Shown here: positions 24,632 through 35,902 of the stretch, one piece after another
Layout of the letters: each line of letters opens with the position of its first letter
How positions within the stretch are numbered: the stretch's first letter is position 1
DNA from: Pararge aegeria
Taxonomy: Eukaryota > Arthropoda > Insecta > Lepidoptera > Nymphalidae
Direction: 5' to 3'
Length of the DNA stretch: 64,000 nucleotides
Assembly (NCBI RefSeq): GCF_905163445.1
Contig: NC_053182.1
Span: 7,750,001-7,814,000, forward strand
Notes under the pieces: model-generated
What the model was told of the DNA's origin: nothing
The model's input: the letters and a program-made list of their open reading frames with translations, nothing else
Databases searched by the model: none
Made by a program: the position numbers and the translations under genes

Positions 24632-24800
24632 GAATAGAATAGAAAAACTTTATTGCAATACGACACAATAGGAAAAACACAAGGAAAACAGTTATATAGT
24701 AGGAACCTACTTAGTGCTAGGGTGCAAAGGAAGCCTTATCACTAAAAGTGATCTGTTAAGGGCAACCTGAGTGTGCGAAGCCCATAAAAAGGTGGAAAAT
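24632..24800 (-). repeat. LINE 3'-UTR fragment
   Basis: On the plus strand it opens with GAATAGAATAG simple sequence followed by aaaaactttattgcaatacg, acacaatagg. This is the reverse complement of a polyadenylation-like LINE 3' end (CAATAAAG) with a short tandem tail. Resembles the tails at 35.9, 43.9 and 46.5 kb in layout, including the 'cactaaaagtgat' word near the transcript side. Confidence 0.5.
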
Positions 24801-25379
24801 GTATGGTGCATGTTAGAAAAAATAAAATAAACTAACATGAACATACATACTATATTGACATAATAAACTGAGAATGAAAGAAAGCACCTGCCAGATTTTA
24901 CAGAGATTAAATTAAGCAATTTACACTTTTTCATTATTAATTATTAATTATTCAGTAGGTATGGTTTAAAGGTTTGTTATATACTTATTGTATAGTTTTA
25001 ATACTTGGTGTTTTATTTATTATGTAATTAACAGTATTTCTGATTTTTTTTTTTAATATAATCATAATTTTGCTGCTTTTATCACTTTTATTACCTACTT
25101 TAATGGGAATAACCTGTGCTTCACGTATGCCGTATCGTCGCTCGGGTCTCAGCTGAAAATCAGCGGCATGCATGTACAGGTATAATGCATGGAAAATGCT
25201 GAGCTGTACACCAGAGCGGCTGTGTGTAATACCAGACAGAAAGCTGTCTGGTGTTACACACATACATTGTATATTGTGTACTATGTTGTTACTTTATTAT
25301 TATAAGATGTACTGTTTGTAACACTTAACACGAATAAATGTTTTTTCTTTCTTTCTTTGTTAGTAGTAGACCGTTCTAT
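24801..25379. other. Intergenic DNA with one inverted repeat
   Basis: At about 25,208-25,264 the blocks gtgtgtaataccagacag and ctgtctggtgttacacac form a short-spacer inverted repeat (spacer about 3-8 bases, with one extra change). Otherwise nothing recognised. Confidence 0.55.
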
Positions 25380-25613
25380 CACAGAACAGCGAGACACCGT
25401 GAGCCCACCGCTCATGCCATCCTTATGAGGTTGATATTCCATCAACATGCACGAAACGTTTTTTATCCACGTTTCTGATCTAAGATGTGGAACGCCGATG
25501 GACACGGGGCAACACTTTGCAGGACGTATTACTTGCGTGGCCTGCGAATTGTTGCTCTGTTAAAAAGCGATGATATTCACTACCATCAAGTGGGCCATCT
25601 TCTTGGTTCATTA
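25380..25613 (-). repeat. LINE 3'-UTR fragment, family C
   Basis: Minus-strand counterpart of the 35,240 copy: gcaacactttgcaggacgt here, and the ccaagaagatggcccacttg side read on the minus strand corresponds to the 'cacctgatgg' block of the 45,335 copy. Confidence 0.55.
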
Positions 25614-25965
25614 ATCTGTATATATAAGAGAAAGTGTGTGGGTATGTTCCGTATAGGCTCCGAAACGGCTGGAACGATTTCATTGAAACTTTCAGGGAAT
25701 CTCCGGATTGACCTGGCGAGTGATCCTGTAAAGTTTGCTGACGATCGGAGCACTCCTATTTTTGAACTGTCAAACTGTCAAATACAGCTTTTATTTACTA
25801 TGATGATATTCTTTTGTTGGGTGTACATGGAAAAGAATGAATACGGAGAAACATAAATGATTTAATATATTATGAGACTTAAATTAAAAATATAATGATG
25901 TAGTTTTATTGTTTAAATAAAATAAAGCAAAATCTCGCCCGGCGAAGCGGGCTGGGTACGCTAGT
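25614..25965 (+). mobile_element. Helitron-like non-autonomous element
   Basis: Opens with ctgtatatataagagaaagt and a gctccgaaacggctggaacg block, and closes with a GC hairpin (cgcccggcgaagcgggc) followed 8 bases later by CTAG then T. The 123-residue open frame that crosses its start is a by-product of the element and not a gene. A different subfamily from the 4,212/21,625 pair by its 3' hairpin. Confidence 0.75.
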
Positions 25966-26839
25966 TAACTATAAAAAAAAAGTTTTATTTTGTATGTTTA
26001 CTCCATTACAAGTTAGCCCTTGAATGCAGTCTCACCTCCTGGTAAGTAATGATGCAATCTAATAATAAATGCGGAAATGTATCAGATACTTTTCCCTCTC
26101 ATAAAACGTACTAAGTACTTGATTTTTAAATGAAAGTAACATTGTCGGTTCGACCCTTATAGCCTATGAGCCTCCACACAAAAAGTTTAGTTGGGAAAAG
26201 AAAGAAAGAAAGAAAGTAAAATCGTATTTATTGTCACACATTTGTGTAAAATGTTACATTTGTGTCACAAAAAAGTTAAAGTATAAAAATTAAAAAAAAA
26301 AAAAAATGTGTGACAAAGGAGCTGGCTCAGTATAGCTGCTAAAACGCGCGGGCAGTAGAGCTATAGCACGGTACACACAGCCGAAGCTGCGGGTAAGGCT
26401 AAGTGTATATATTTTGAAATGCGATTATTAAATTAAAGCACAGAGATAGCGTTGAACGCGGGCCCCCTGCTGTTTGGCCTATTCTACTCGCCCACTATAC
26501 TGCGACATTAGAAGACTCTGATTTGTTGTGTGATTCAACAGCTTTGATATTTAACATTACGTTCTACAATATTTTATTTGTTATTTATTTAATAGGGCAT
26601 GCATGAACACATTAAGGTCTAACCAGACTTATCAGAGTTACGGGACTCGCAGGTAAATAAAATCTTCTAAGTTTAATTCTTGACTGATTATTCGTGGTCA
26701 TACGCTGCAATCTTTTATTGCAACTATGCCATCGACATCCATGCTGTATACAATACAAAAGATAATATGATTGCTTTCGAACTGGAGTTGATTTGCTCAT
26801 ACTTAGAAACTAATGCACTTGAAAGGACATCCGTATATT
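25966..26839. other. Intergenic DNA with minor repeats
   Basis: At 25,995-26,060 the reversed SINE D 3' block (ttagcccttgaatgcagtct, then cacctcctggtaagtaatg) is visible. GAAA and A-rich runs lie at 26,200-26,310. No exon. Confidence 0.5.
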
Positions 26840-27100
26840 TTAATTCAAATTCAAATTCAAAAATGTTTTAATCGTGTACTTAGACCTTATCACAGGCACT
26901 TATGAAGCGTTCATACCTTTAAGATGTTACACTAATGTTAGTGATGGTGATAATTGCATTCGTTAACTTAAAACTAAAGCTAAGAGGGTTCCAAAAGCGC
27001 CCGGTCCGGTCTAAGAAGGGCCCACAACAAACTTAGCAAGGTTTTTTTGTTATCACCATCTCACAGTCAAGTTAATGTTGAGCTATGAAGTTATGAAGTT
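26840..27100 (-). repeat. LINE-type 3' tail fragment
   Basis: Begins on the plus strand with TTCAAATTCAAATTCAAA simple tail complement and continues in a G+C-richer block (agcgcccggtccggtctaag). A tandem simple tail next to a transcribed-strand sequence is the usual look of a retroposed 3' end. Single copy in the window, so the family is uncertain. Confidence 0.4.
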
Positions 27101-28419
27101 AGAGCGATTATTTTATGATTCGAAATCCATCACCTATTATACTAACTTATAGTTTGCACCGGAAGAAATCAAGGCAGGTCACCTGATGTTAAGTTGTTGC
27201 CACCCCTCATGTAAATCTACAGTAGCATTTTAAATTCTTCTGTGTTTATATATAAATCTATTCTACAGTTACCTGTCAAGCTGTTGGTATTTTCCGAAAA
27301 GCAACAAATACCATTATATGCCCAACAATACAAAAGTCACACATTTAAAACGAAAACTATAACATAGAAAGTATTTGTACAACTATCAAGACATCACGGT
27401 TCGAATACATTTTCTCATCATTAATGCTTAAACAATAAAGGTGACCAGTGATCGTGGACAAACGACTAGGTACGAGTCTGTACCCATGCGGGACAGATGA
27501 CTTCCAGGACTTGATTAATTTATGGCCTTTTAGGGACGCATTAAGCGCCTACTGTTGTTAGGAAATACGACTTGTAGCTCAATCTTTTATTTGTAAAGAA
27601 CTTTGTATCTGGAATTTGGTACCTACAATGGGGTTCATGGTTCACTACACTCTAACTGGTATTGGTGCAATTTCGCTGAAGATAGTTCCTTTAAGCTTCT
27701 TAATATTTAATAATAATTGTATACGTTGTTTTGTTATACTTTTCTTTTCTTTCTATGTACTTTTTGTTATGTGCAATAAAAGTATATTTATTCATTCATT
27801 CATTCAATAATCTAAATTTAATTTTCTAGTTTGCTATAGGTACCTAGACTTTCATTTTTTTGTTGAAATCATTACTTTCTTTCTTTTTCTTTGAATACCC
27901 AAAATAATTTCAAAAAATACCAGGTTAGCATAATATGTTGTGTTAATTAAAAGAGAGAGTTTTATCCCTCCTGTAAATTACCTAAAGCATTATTACCAAA
28001 CCATTGTAGGCCACGGGTCTCCTTTAAAAATAAGAAGAGTTTAGGCCGTAGAGATCAAAAAACTTCATGAGGAACTCTCAAGCACGAAGTTTCATCACGT
28101 TAAACCAATTGATATTTTTAATTTCTTAAAATAAAAACGTACATACACCCTTACACCGCAAAGTTAGATGTAATATATTTATAATATCTTTATTTAATCA
28201 AAAAAAACGTATCGGTACATTTCATTAGTGTGAAACCCTGTCTCCTGCCATAGTTTACACTGTGTAACAGGAGGCAATGTCTTTCCTATATATCTATGGT
28301 CCTTTTAATTAGCGTTTGACTAATTGACGGGCAAAATTATATTAATGAAAGAGAAATTAAAAAAAAAAAATTATTTAAATTTTAGAGCTGGGTGCGTTGG
28401 TATGTGGGTGAGTGTGTTT
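27101..28419. other. Intergenic DNA, with a LINE tail at its centre
   Basis: At 27,700-27,810 the stretch taataataattgtatacg ... gtgcaataaaagtatattta ends in (ATTC)n, a plus-strand LINE 3' end with polyadenylation-like AATAAA. A small family C-like fragment (aggtcacctgatgttaagt) is at 27,176. Remainder not recognised. Confidence 0.45.
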
Positions 28420-28740
28420 TTGACGTGACAACGTCTTATAAATTGGTTTGCCGGGTGACACTTCAAGAAACTGCGTTACGCTCCGCTCACGTTATGCGCT
28501 CACAATGAGAGCGAGTGAGAGGCACGCGTCCCTTCCACTCGGGCATGGTTAGCCCGCCTAAGAGCGAGAGAGACAGACATAAAAAGTGAAAGGCACGCGT
28601 CCCTTTGTAGTAAACGCTGTTTCATTGTACGCAAATGTATTGCAAGTTATTGTATGTAAATTTGTATATAAATACGTATGTATGTGTAAAGGTAAAAATA
28701 AAATTTTGTTAATATGAAATTCAGTGCGAGATTCTTTGTA
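28420..28740 (+). repeat. GC-rich dispersed repeat, possibly LTR-derived
   Basis: Block with tgacgtgacaacgtcttata, ttacgctccgctcacg, two gcacgcgtccct words 85 bases apart, and gagcgagagagacagacata, followed by an AATAAA signal. I recall similar blocks as high-copy repeats in lepidopteran genomes. The exact class (LTR or non-LTR tail) is not settled by the sequence. A diverged 32-base tandem duplication follows at 28,730-28,795. Confidence 0.45.
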
Positions 28741-29188
28741 TAAATTAATGTTTTAAATATAATTCTTTGTATAAATAAATGTTTTAAATTGTTACTATTA
28801 TTTCATCCTTCTTCCTACTATACGAATGAATATTCACATTAAAATTATTTTACCACTCAAAGTCGTCACGTAAAACTTTCGCCCGTATACCGACTTTACA
28901 GGTAACCAATTTTTTTTGTATGTGTTTATCCGCGTTTGTGTGTTTTTGTATGTGTGTGTGTGTGTGGAGATCGAGTATACCCGGATCGAATTCGATCTCT
29001 ACGAAAAGATGGGAGAAGCTCTAACCATTATGGAGAGAAGGGTATGACTTCAGTCTCCCTTTTGGGGGCGGAGTTCGATCCGCAGAACACGCAGCTCTAA
29101 CTGTTCAATTAGGTAAAATGATTCAACAGATTATTACATGATTAAAGAAGTATTATGGAAAATGGACCAGAAATTACATGGAATCCTT
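28741..29188. other. Spacer with a TG microsatellite
   Basis: TG-rich run at 28,917-28,967, then a short palindromic word (ggatcgaattcgatc) at 28,982-28,996. No exon. Confidence 0.5.
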
Positions 29189-29344
29189 AGAGAGAGATAG
29201 AAAAGACTGAAACAAAGAAATAGGTGGTAAGATGATAAAGATGGCGGAATCAACATGGCGCAATCGGGCTCAACGCCAATTGAAAAGACGAGTTGGAAGT
29301 CTCTGAAGCAGCCCTATGCAAAACAAACTGATGCAAAAAAGTAA
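29189..29344 (+). pseudogene. LINE polymerase C-terminal remnant
   Basis: One frame gives WRNRAQRQLKRRVGSL and the next frame gives TSWKSLKQPYAKQTDAKK then stop, together matching the C-terminal W..LA..R..W..L.EAYA pattern of RTE-like LINE proteins. At least one frameshift separates them, so this is a dead fragment. Confidence 0.6.
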
Positions 29345-29959
29345 AATTATATTATATTTGATCATTACAGTATAACAAAATTCATTATCTGTTCCAGCCT
29401 TATAATATTGCTACCCATGTTGTTTTTAACATATTTAAACCCTTTATTTGTACACTGCTACGAAATAAAGGAAATAAAAGAAGAATAGAAATACAAAGAT
29501 GAAAGTAGAATACAAAAGGCGGCCTTGTCGGAATTAATTAATTGCGCATCGTAAATTCACTTAACTTTATACTAGCTAGTTGTTATCTGAACTTACATAG
29601 ATTTCGAAATTAATATTCTTAGCCACCATTGTAAATCGAAAAGTTACATTTCAACGGTGTAATAAACAAACTTTGGCTTTACGATCTACGACAATCTGAA
29701 TTACAATCATAACCTTTGTCCACCGCATTTGAAGCTATGGGTCCAATAAAATAATTCATGTCCAATTTATGTTAATACAATAAATAGTAACATAAATAAT
29801 TTTGAGTGAAGGCCCACAAGACAATTTGGATTTATGAGGATACAGGCCTTTCTTATGAACAGTTTTACATATTATAGATAGGTACTTAGGCCTGTACCTA
29901 CCTACTTATAATATTAAGGATTACATAGGTACACAATAAAAAAGCTTGTATAAGTATAT
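29345..29959. other. Intergenic DNA, nothing recognised
   Basis: AT-rich spacer downstream of the LINE remnant; no coding signal. Confidence 0.5.
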
Positions 29960-30222
29960 TTATAAATAAATAAATAAATATACTACGACACATCGCAATC
30001 TAGCCCCAAAGTAAGCGTAGCTTGTGTTATGGGTAGTAAGATAGCTGTTGAATATTTTTAAAGAATTTAATACACATAAGTACTTGTAATATACAGAAAA
30101 ACACCCAGACACTGAAAAACAACCATGTTCATCACACAAAAATTTTCCAGTTGTGGGAATCGAACCCACGGGCAAGGACTCCGAAAGCAGGGCTGCCCAC
30201 TGCGCCAGTCGGCTGTCAAAAT
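29960..30222 (-). repeat. SINE family A copy
   Basis: Full-length minus-strand copy with AAATA repeats at its tail side (29,962-29,984), gtaagcgtagcttgtgttat, acccagacactgaaaaac, box B complement gtgggaatcgaacccac and head complement cagtcggctgtcaa. Confidence 0.92.
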
Positions 30223-30412
30223 ATCAAAATATCACATGCTTCAACGGTGAAAGAAAACATTGTGAATAAACCTGCATGCCTGAGCGTTCTCCATAAAGTT
30301 GAAGTCCACTAATCCGCACCGGGCCAGCGTGGTGGACTACGGCATAAACTCTTCTCATTGTGGGGATGTGCCCTGTAGTGGGCCGGTAATGGGTTGATAT
30401 GATGATGATGAT
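30223..30412 (+). repeat. SINE family B copy
   Basis: Directly adjacent to the SINE A copy. Contains atatcacatgcttcaacggt, aaacctgcatgcctgag, gccagcgtggtggactacgg, gtgggccggtaatgggttg and a (GAT)n tail. Confidence 0.88.
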
Positions 30413-30904
30413 TGTCTTCTAAATCTACCTCTTTGGTCGGTGTATGTGCAGATCATGTGTCCGGGTTCCGAACTAGGTCAGACCAAAAATGTTAGCAGGT
30501 TAAAAAGTAATTATTATTAAGTACCTACTAAAAAGTCTGGAAGGGAATATATTTAACTATCATAGTTTAGTCGCAATAGCAGCTTAAGAGTTCTAAAATT
30601 ATATTAAATCGTCGGTGGAAAAATGAGGGTTACAATAGTATCGCAGTATTGGTTCTCATTTAAATAAAAAGATTTATCATCAAGGGTATTTGCATAACAG
30701 TAAAATACATTTTCATTCCAATTGGACATTTAAGTTACAAGTAATCGTGAGTATAAAATTTTAAGGCCTACACCTAAACAAAACAGATGTTTCTAGTTCT
30801 AAATAACTCGGCAAAGATTTTTTATAAAATGTTAAAAAAAAGTTGAAAGTTTCTGATTAATTTACCTTCATATTTTTCTATTAGCACAAGACATTTTTTA
30901 AACC
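30413..30904. other. Intergenic DNA, possibly internal Helitron sequence
   Basis: The 3' portion (from about 30,780) may belong to the Helitron-like element that ends at 30,972, but its 5' limit is not visible. Confidence 0.4.
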
Positions 30905-30972
30905 TTTGTAGTTAAAATTTACCAAATCAAAAATTGAACTTAGCGTGAGCGAAGCCGCGGGCAAAAGCTAGT
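30905..30972 (+). mobile_element. Helitron-like 3' terminus
   Basis: Ends in gcgaagccgcgggcaaaagc followed by TAGT, the same GC hairpin plus CTAG-T terminus as the copies at 4.2 and 21.8 kb. Confidence 0.65.
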
Positions 30973-31204
30973 TAAGTATATACAATTAAGAATAAGTAAA
31001 TTGAATGAAAACAATTATTTTACTTTGCTTAAAGCTAATTGGATTGATCTCCGGAATTCGGCCAGTGAACCACAATGTACGTCTACAATATTTAACTTGT
31101 TATAAACTTGACATAATCTAAGGTGAGGTGACAAAAAAATTGTATGACTTAAATAGTGAGAGTTTTCTCTTGTTATAAGATTTCATTAATGAATCCCCAA
31201 ATTT
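30973..31204. other. Short spacer
   Basis: AT-rich; nothing recognised. Confidence 0.5.
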
Positions 31205-31450
31205 TTACTTTATCTATAATCATCATCATATGAACCAATTACAGGCCCACTACAGGGCAGGGGTCTCCCCCCACAATGAGACGCGGTTAAGGTTATAGTC
31301 GACCACACTGGCCCAGTGTGGATTGGTGGACTCCACTCACCTTTGAGAACATTATGTAGAACTCTCAGACATGCAGGTTTCCTTCACCGCTAAAGGATAT
31401 TTTAATTGCTTAAAACGCACACAACTTAAAAAAGTTAGAAGGGCTCGCTA
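31205..31450 (-). repeat. SINE family B copy
   Basis: Reversed tail (tcatcatcata), ggcccactacagggcag, accacactggcccagtgtgg, gcaggtttccttcaccg and attgcttaaaacgcacacaa. The tRNA-like head is lost. Confidence 0.85.
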
Positions 31451-33522
31451 AAAAAAGTAAAGTTGTTCGAAAATAAACAAACAAACATTTAGCCCGCTAC
31501 TTGGCTTTAGAAATAGGTGTGGCGTTTAAGCTTAAACACTTCTTTCCCTCTCCTGAAATAAGAGAATCCTGAAATAAGAGAAGCTGGTGCCCAGCAGAGG
31601 GCCTTTAAAAGGCTGAACTTGTTTAATGTACCTAAAATTTAACTTGTTTTTTCCACAATGCATAATACCAATTTACATATCTCCAGGCGTTTTCGGTTAG
31701 AACGAAAGTGTTCGCGTGAAGGAACAAAAACCGCAAAAATAATGACACAACGAGTAATTGTAACAGAAAACAGTTATATAAATGAAAAAGAGCGACAAAC
31801 CGACAGATGCTTGCGGCAATCTTGTGGCTACGACGAAACTGTCGTATGTCGCCTTCGTGACTTTGCGGTTACAATGTCACCGTTTAAAATCAAATTTTAG
31901 AAAAAATGCCCCAAAAATTACCCTTTAATCACTAAAAGCTGCACATCAACTAACACCAAATTTGGAATTTCTTGTTATTTTATTATTATAGGTAATAGGG
32001 TAGGTACAGCATTTATTGAGAAGTATTTTTTTTTAATTAACTTATGTCAATAGCCTATTGATTTAAACTTTATTATATAAATTAATTAATTAAGATTTAA
32101 GTAAAAGAATTTGCTATAATATTATATCCAAGCTTACCTCCATATACCTACTTCATAAACGGAGTTTTCTAGCAAAAACAGGCAGGAAAACGATAAAACG
32201 ATATCTCAGTCAAACCGGTAACATCATTAAGGTTTTCTTTTACTAAAAAGAGTAGCTTGCCTATTTACTATAGAACTAAGAAACATGAACAATTTTAGGT
32301 AAGATGACCTGACATTGTAATTTGTATTATGGAAGGTATGGAAACTTGAAAAATTAAACAACACATGGCTGCGTACCCTGCCTGGTTGTTAAAAGTGAGT
32401 TCAAAAACGAGCGGTCAATCAACTCAGTCAGCCCACACACCTAGATAGATAGCACTGACACCTGTCCATAATATTAATCCATGTTTTCAAGCCTTGACTA
32501 TATATGCTGTAATGGAATTTTAATGTAAAGGTATTGAGTTTAACAGAAAATCTGCCTTTTTAGAAATCAGTAAAAATTCAAGTGTAACTAATATAACGAT
32601 AAAGTACTAATAAGGTATAAGTACTTTTATTAAATTTCGCCTCAAACAGGCATAAAAGTCTGAGAAAGGCTACGGAGTTTATTAATCAAGGGACATCTCG
32701 GGCTTACGGCATTTTTCTCCAGTCTTCATTATGTCCCGGGACACGGAAAGCGGGACATGATGAGAAATTAATCCGGTCCAGGTGGTGCTGGCCAATCTTG
32801 CGGTGCCGCCTCCATCTAATCCGTGCGTTTACATTCCTTCAAGTGGCTTTGAGATGGCCATTACGCAGAAACACATTTCCTTTTAAACTTCTATCTTTTT
32901 AATACAATTACGGATCGCTACATTTTCTTTAACTAAACAATATTATAAATAACTTTCTTCAGTCGTGTTAAAACAATCTGTAATTAAATAAATTAAAAGT
33001 CTTTCGTATTTTCCTGGAAACAATTAACCCAAAAACACATACACACTTACACTTTTGCTGTAAGTTGTCGAGAAGTTGGGTAGTTCGCACAAAATCCTGG
33101 TAGCAGCATCATGTCAACGATGCTGCATTAATGCAGAATAATGAGGATTTCTAAGGCTAGATGTCACCGTTGAAACTAAACGCGATCAAGCAAGTTAAAC
33201 TTTTCCTGTGATCTTGGGTCAAAGGTTGTAGCCGATTACATAATGGATTGGAAATAATTCAATAACAAACGTGTGCTGTCGAGGTTACCCCAGTCAAGTT
33301 CGAATTACTGTAGGTAAACACTCGAAAAAAAGTCACATTTACCTTTCACATAATGTTAACAAGTACCTACCTATGTTCGCATAGAGGGGACATAAAACTC
33401 TATTCCTAAAACGAGATCCCACCAGTTAAATACTACCGCAATTTTTGCCATGACCCGAGAATCCATTAAATTCGTGATCCGTAGTTGTAAATTCTAACCA
33501 TTGCACATTTAAGAAACAGTTC
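31451..33522. other. Intergenic DNA with one candidate island
   Basis: An 80-residue plus-strand frame at 31,658-31,900 is Arg/Lys/Thr-rich without domain or splice support. The non-repetitive G+C-richer stretch 32,690-32,880 is listed separately. Rest not recognised. Confidence 0.45.
32690..32880. promoter_or_regulatory. Candidate conserved noncoding island
   Basis: Non-repetitive, G+C-richer block including atgtcccgggacacgg, gagaaattaatccggtccag and ccaggtggtgctgg (E-box CAGGTG). No open frame is longer than expected by chance. Regulatory role is inference. Confidence 0.22.
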
Positions 33523-33571
33523 TACAAAATATACCTGCATACATGATATACGTATGCAGGTATATTTTGTA
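33523..33571. repeat. Perfect inverted repeat, 20-bp arms
   Basis: Arms 33,523-33,542 and 33,552-33,571 are exact reverse complements (tacaaaatatacctgcatac), separated by 9 bases. The match decays just outside (GTTC versus GTCC), consistent with a short foldback element or a remnant of a longer one. Confidence 0.9.
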
Positions 33572-34570
33572 GGACTCTCTTACGCCCGCTCTCACTTACC
33601 ACTAACATGGCAATGCCAAGTAACGCCTAATCAAAGACACACATTTACCGTGTCCAAACGATTGACAAGAGGCAACTGATACAACTGAATTGGTATTAAA
33701 AAAAATAGAATCTATATTTTTTCACCTGTCAAGTGTGAGTTTACGAGTTCCCTAAACATTACATTGCATCGCGGAATCGATGTTGTTATTTTAGATGGCG
33801 CCGAACGTTGCTTGTTGGTAAAAGTGGGTTTCCTTTTTTCTTCTCTACGCATCATCCATTAGGTATCCGAATTAAGCGTTTGCGAGCTTAAGTGAAAACG
33901 GGCATTAGACTAAAAATGCACACCGGTCAAATGCAGGTCGGGATGCTAGTCCGAGCTACAAATTATAGACTAGACAAATACAATATAATATTAGTACCGC
34001 AATATTTTTTTACATTATCGTCCCGCTTAAGACTAAACGGTTTCAGCTGTAAACTTGGTCGGAAAGCGGCAGATTTGAAGGAAACTCGGAGCTGAGCGTA
34101 ATCCGGACATATCTCGGTACATTGCTCAGCGCGACACTGCGGGACTTAGCGAAAGCCGCACCGCAGATGGTTATCTCAATAACAGTTTTATTTATTTTTG
34201 CGAGCGGCTGATCCGCTCCCGCCGGAGCCTTCTAAATGAAAATAGAGGGGCGTGTTCTTGATGTTAAGTGACGTGTTTGTGTCGAGGTGTGTTAGCTACT
34301 GTACATGTTAAACACGCTCCGTTTAAATCAAAGAAATAATATCAGGTCGGTCTGGGATAAATATCAAAAGCAAAACAATTTAATGTGACTGAATCGCTGA
34401 TTTAGTTGACGACAATTTTTTTAGGGCTATTGATTAAATTGATATTAAACAGTTTCTCATCAAATTGATTACCGATAAGAAAATTAAATCATTCTTTCTT
34501 TAAGTTTAACAAGCCTTAGGAACCTATTAATACTTGTTCAGAATTTTCACTCAATACATACCTGTAACTA
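33572..34570. other. Intergenic DNA with a GC-rich island
   Basis: The block 33,780-34,260 has many CpG words (gagcggctgatccgctcccg, cagcgcgacactgcggg) and no recognised repeat. A 67-residue plus-strand frame at 33,892 is unsupported. Candidate noncoding regulatory DNA. Confidence 0.3.
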
Positions 34571-34598
34571 TATCATCATCATCATCATCATCATCATA
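34571..34598. repeat. (TCA)n microsatellite
   Basis: Nine consecutive CAT/TCA units, followed by catccattactctcgccca and agctgggcagacctcctct. The combination looks like the 3' end of a retroposed element on the minus strand. Confidence 0.85.
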
Positions 34599-34890
34599 TC
34601 CATCCATTACTCTCGCCCACAGCTGGGCAGACCTCCTCTCAAAGCAGGAGGGAATTTAAAAATTGCAAAGGTGGCAAGCTTTAAGCTTAAACTGAGGAAT
34701 GTGGATTTAAAGCATATAAAAGCATATAAGTTTAACCTCCCCTTATGCTTTAAATCCGCTACGGAATGCTGCTACTCGTCCGTTGCTGCATAGCAGACTT
34801 CAATCGCAAACCCGATTTAAGAACAATGAATAAATTGTTCATATTTTTAACCCACAACGCAAAAAACGACGAGGTTTTATAAGTGTGACA
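34599..34890. other. Spacer with a weak inverted repeat
   Basis: The words ggatttaaagcata (34,702 region) and tatgctttaaatcc (34,745 region) are reverse complements about 30 bases apart. No coding signal. Confidence 0.5.
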
Positions 34891-34957
34891 TGTCTGTGTG
34901 TGTGTGTGTGTGTGTGTGACGTGTGTGTGTTATGTGTGTGTGTTTGTGTGTGTGTAT
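34891..34957. repeat. Interrupted (TG)n microsatellite
   Basis: Runs of TG broken by GACG, TATG and TTTG interruptions over about 67 bases. Confidence 0.9.
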
Positions 34958-35239
34958 CTATCTGTGGCATCGTTTTATTGACACACCACAAATTTGGCGC
35001 ATTACTAGTAGAACAATGTACACTACATTGAAAGTCGTAGGTCTTTTAAATTTTTAATCTATATATTATTTTGGTACCCATTCATTTCAAAATATATTCA
35101 CGATTTTTGAAGACAACCATTGCAACGACCTTTTGCTAGATTTTGTTTGGGCTTGCATCAAGTACCTTTTTATCGAAGCTATATTCCCATATATAGGCTA
35201 TCGTAATCTTAAGAGATTATGTACCTAGGTTTTTTAATA

Positions 35240-35368
35240 GTGATAATTAATGGACCAATCTGATGGAACACCTCACGAAAAGTGAAAACCTTCGCTTATA
35301 AATAGAACAACACTTCGCAGAGCATGCAAAAAACACGTCCTGCAAAGTGTTGCCCTGTGCCCATCATC
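35240..35368 (+). repeat. LINE 3'-UTR fragment, family C (left half)
   Basis: Contains gaccaatctgatggaaca, cttcgcttataaatagaaca, cgcagagcatgcaaaa and cgtcctgcaaagtgttgcc, matching the family C copies at 45.3 and 60.3 kb. The remaining part resumes at 35,637 after the MITE insertion. Confidence 0.6.
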
Positions 35369-35636
35369 CTGCACGGCTAGAATAGACAGGAGACAATTAT
35401 ATCCCCGGGGATAGGATATATATTTATCTTTTCCCACAGCTCTATCCACTCTCAGAGCACTGGCGCACAAGTGGAAATATGTAATATCCAAATAAAATAT
35501 GTGTATTAAAAAACGGGGGTAAACTTCTCCTATTCCATATTCCAGTGATTTAGCCGGTGGGCACGTTAATTATATCCCTTGTCAGGGGATATAATCGGGG
35601 ATATAATTTTTATCTCCCGGCCGTGCCAGCCCTGCT
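35369..35636 (+). mobile_element. 268-bp MITE, copy 2
   Basis: Same structure as copy 1 at 6,950: ctgcacggct left end, gaggatat/ggatatat blocks, tcagagcactggcgcacaag, aaacttctcctattccatat, ggtgggcacgttaattatat and gccgtgccagccctgc right end. Inserted into a family C LINE tail, since LINE sequence continues on both sides. Confidence 0.85.
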
Positions 35637-35720
35637 GTAGGTCCTAAGCCCCAATGCTGCGTGGCAGAAATAAGCGTGGCGGTAGTACGTACTTCTCCGG
35701 ATGAGTTCTGTCACTAAAAT
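35637..35720 (+). repeat. LINE 3'-UTR fragment, family C (right half)
   Basis: Continues with gtaggtcctaagccccaatg, ctgcgtggcagaaataagcg, matching the caatgctg ... cggcagaaataag block of the 45,335 copy. Confidence 0.6.
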
Positions 35721-35902
35721 CTCTAATATTAGGTAGGTACCTAGCCTACTACTATTGTCTGCTATAGATTTTGATTTGTACCTAGATTGATTGGTTAGTA
35801 CCAATAGACCAACGAGGCAGGAGGTAATTGTATAAGTAGGTATAGGTACTCATTATAATTTTCGTGGTAAATGTCAGAAAATTTATATATGTACATATTA
35901 AG
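35721..35902. other. Short spacer
   Basis: AT-rich; nothing recognised. Confidence 0.5.

Noticed and set aside
25485..25856. 123-residue plus-strand frame
   Set aside because: Runs from a LINE tail into a Helitron-like element; composition and position explain it without a gene.
34566..34600. Regular CAT repeats as a possible CRISPR-like or tandem-array system
   Set aside because: A simple trinucleotide microsatellite with no spacers; eukaryotic context.
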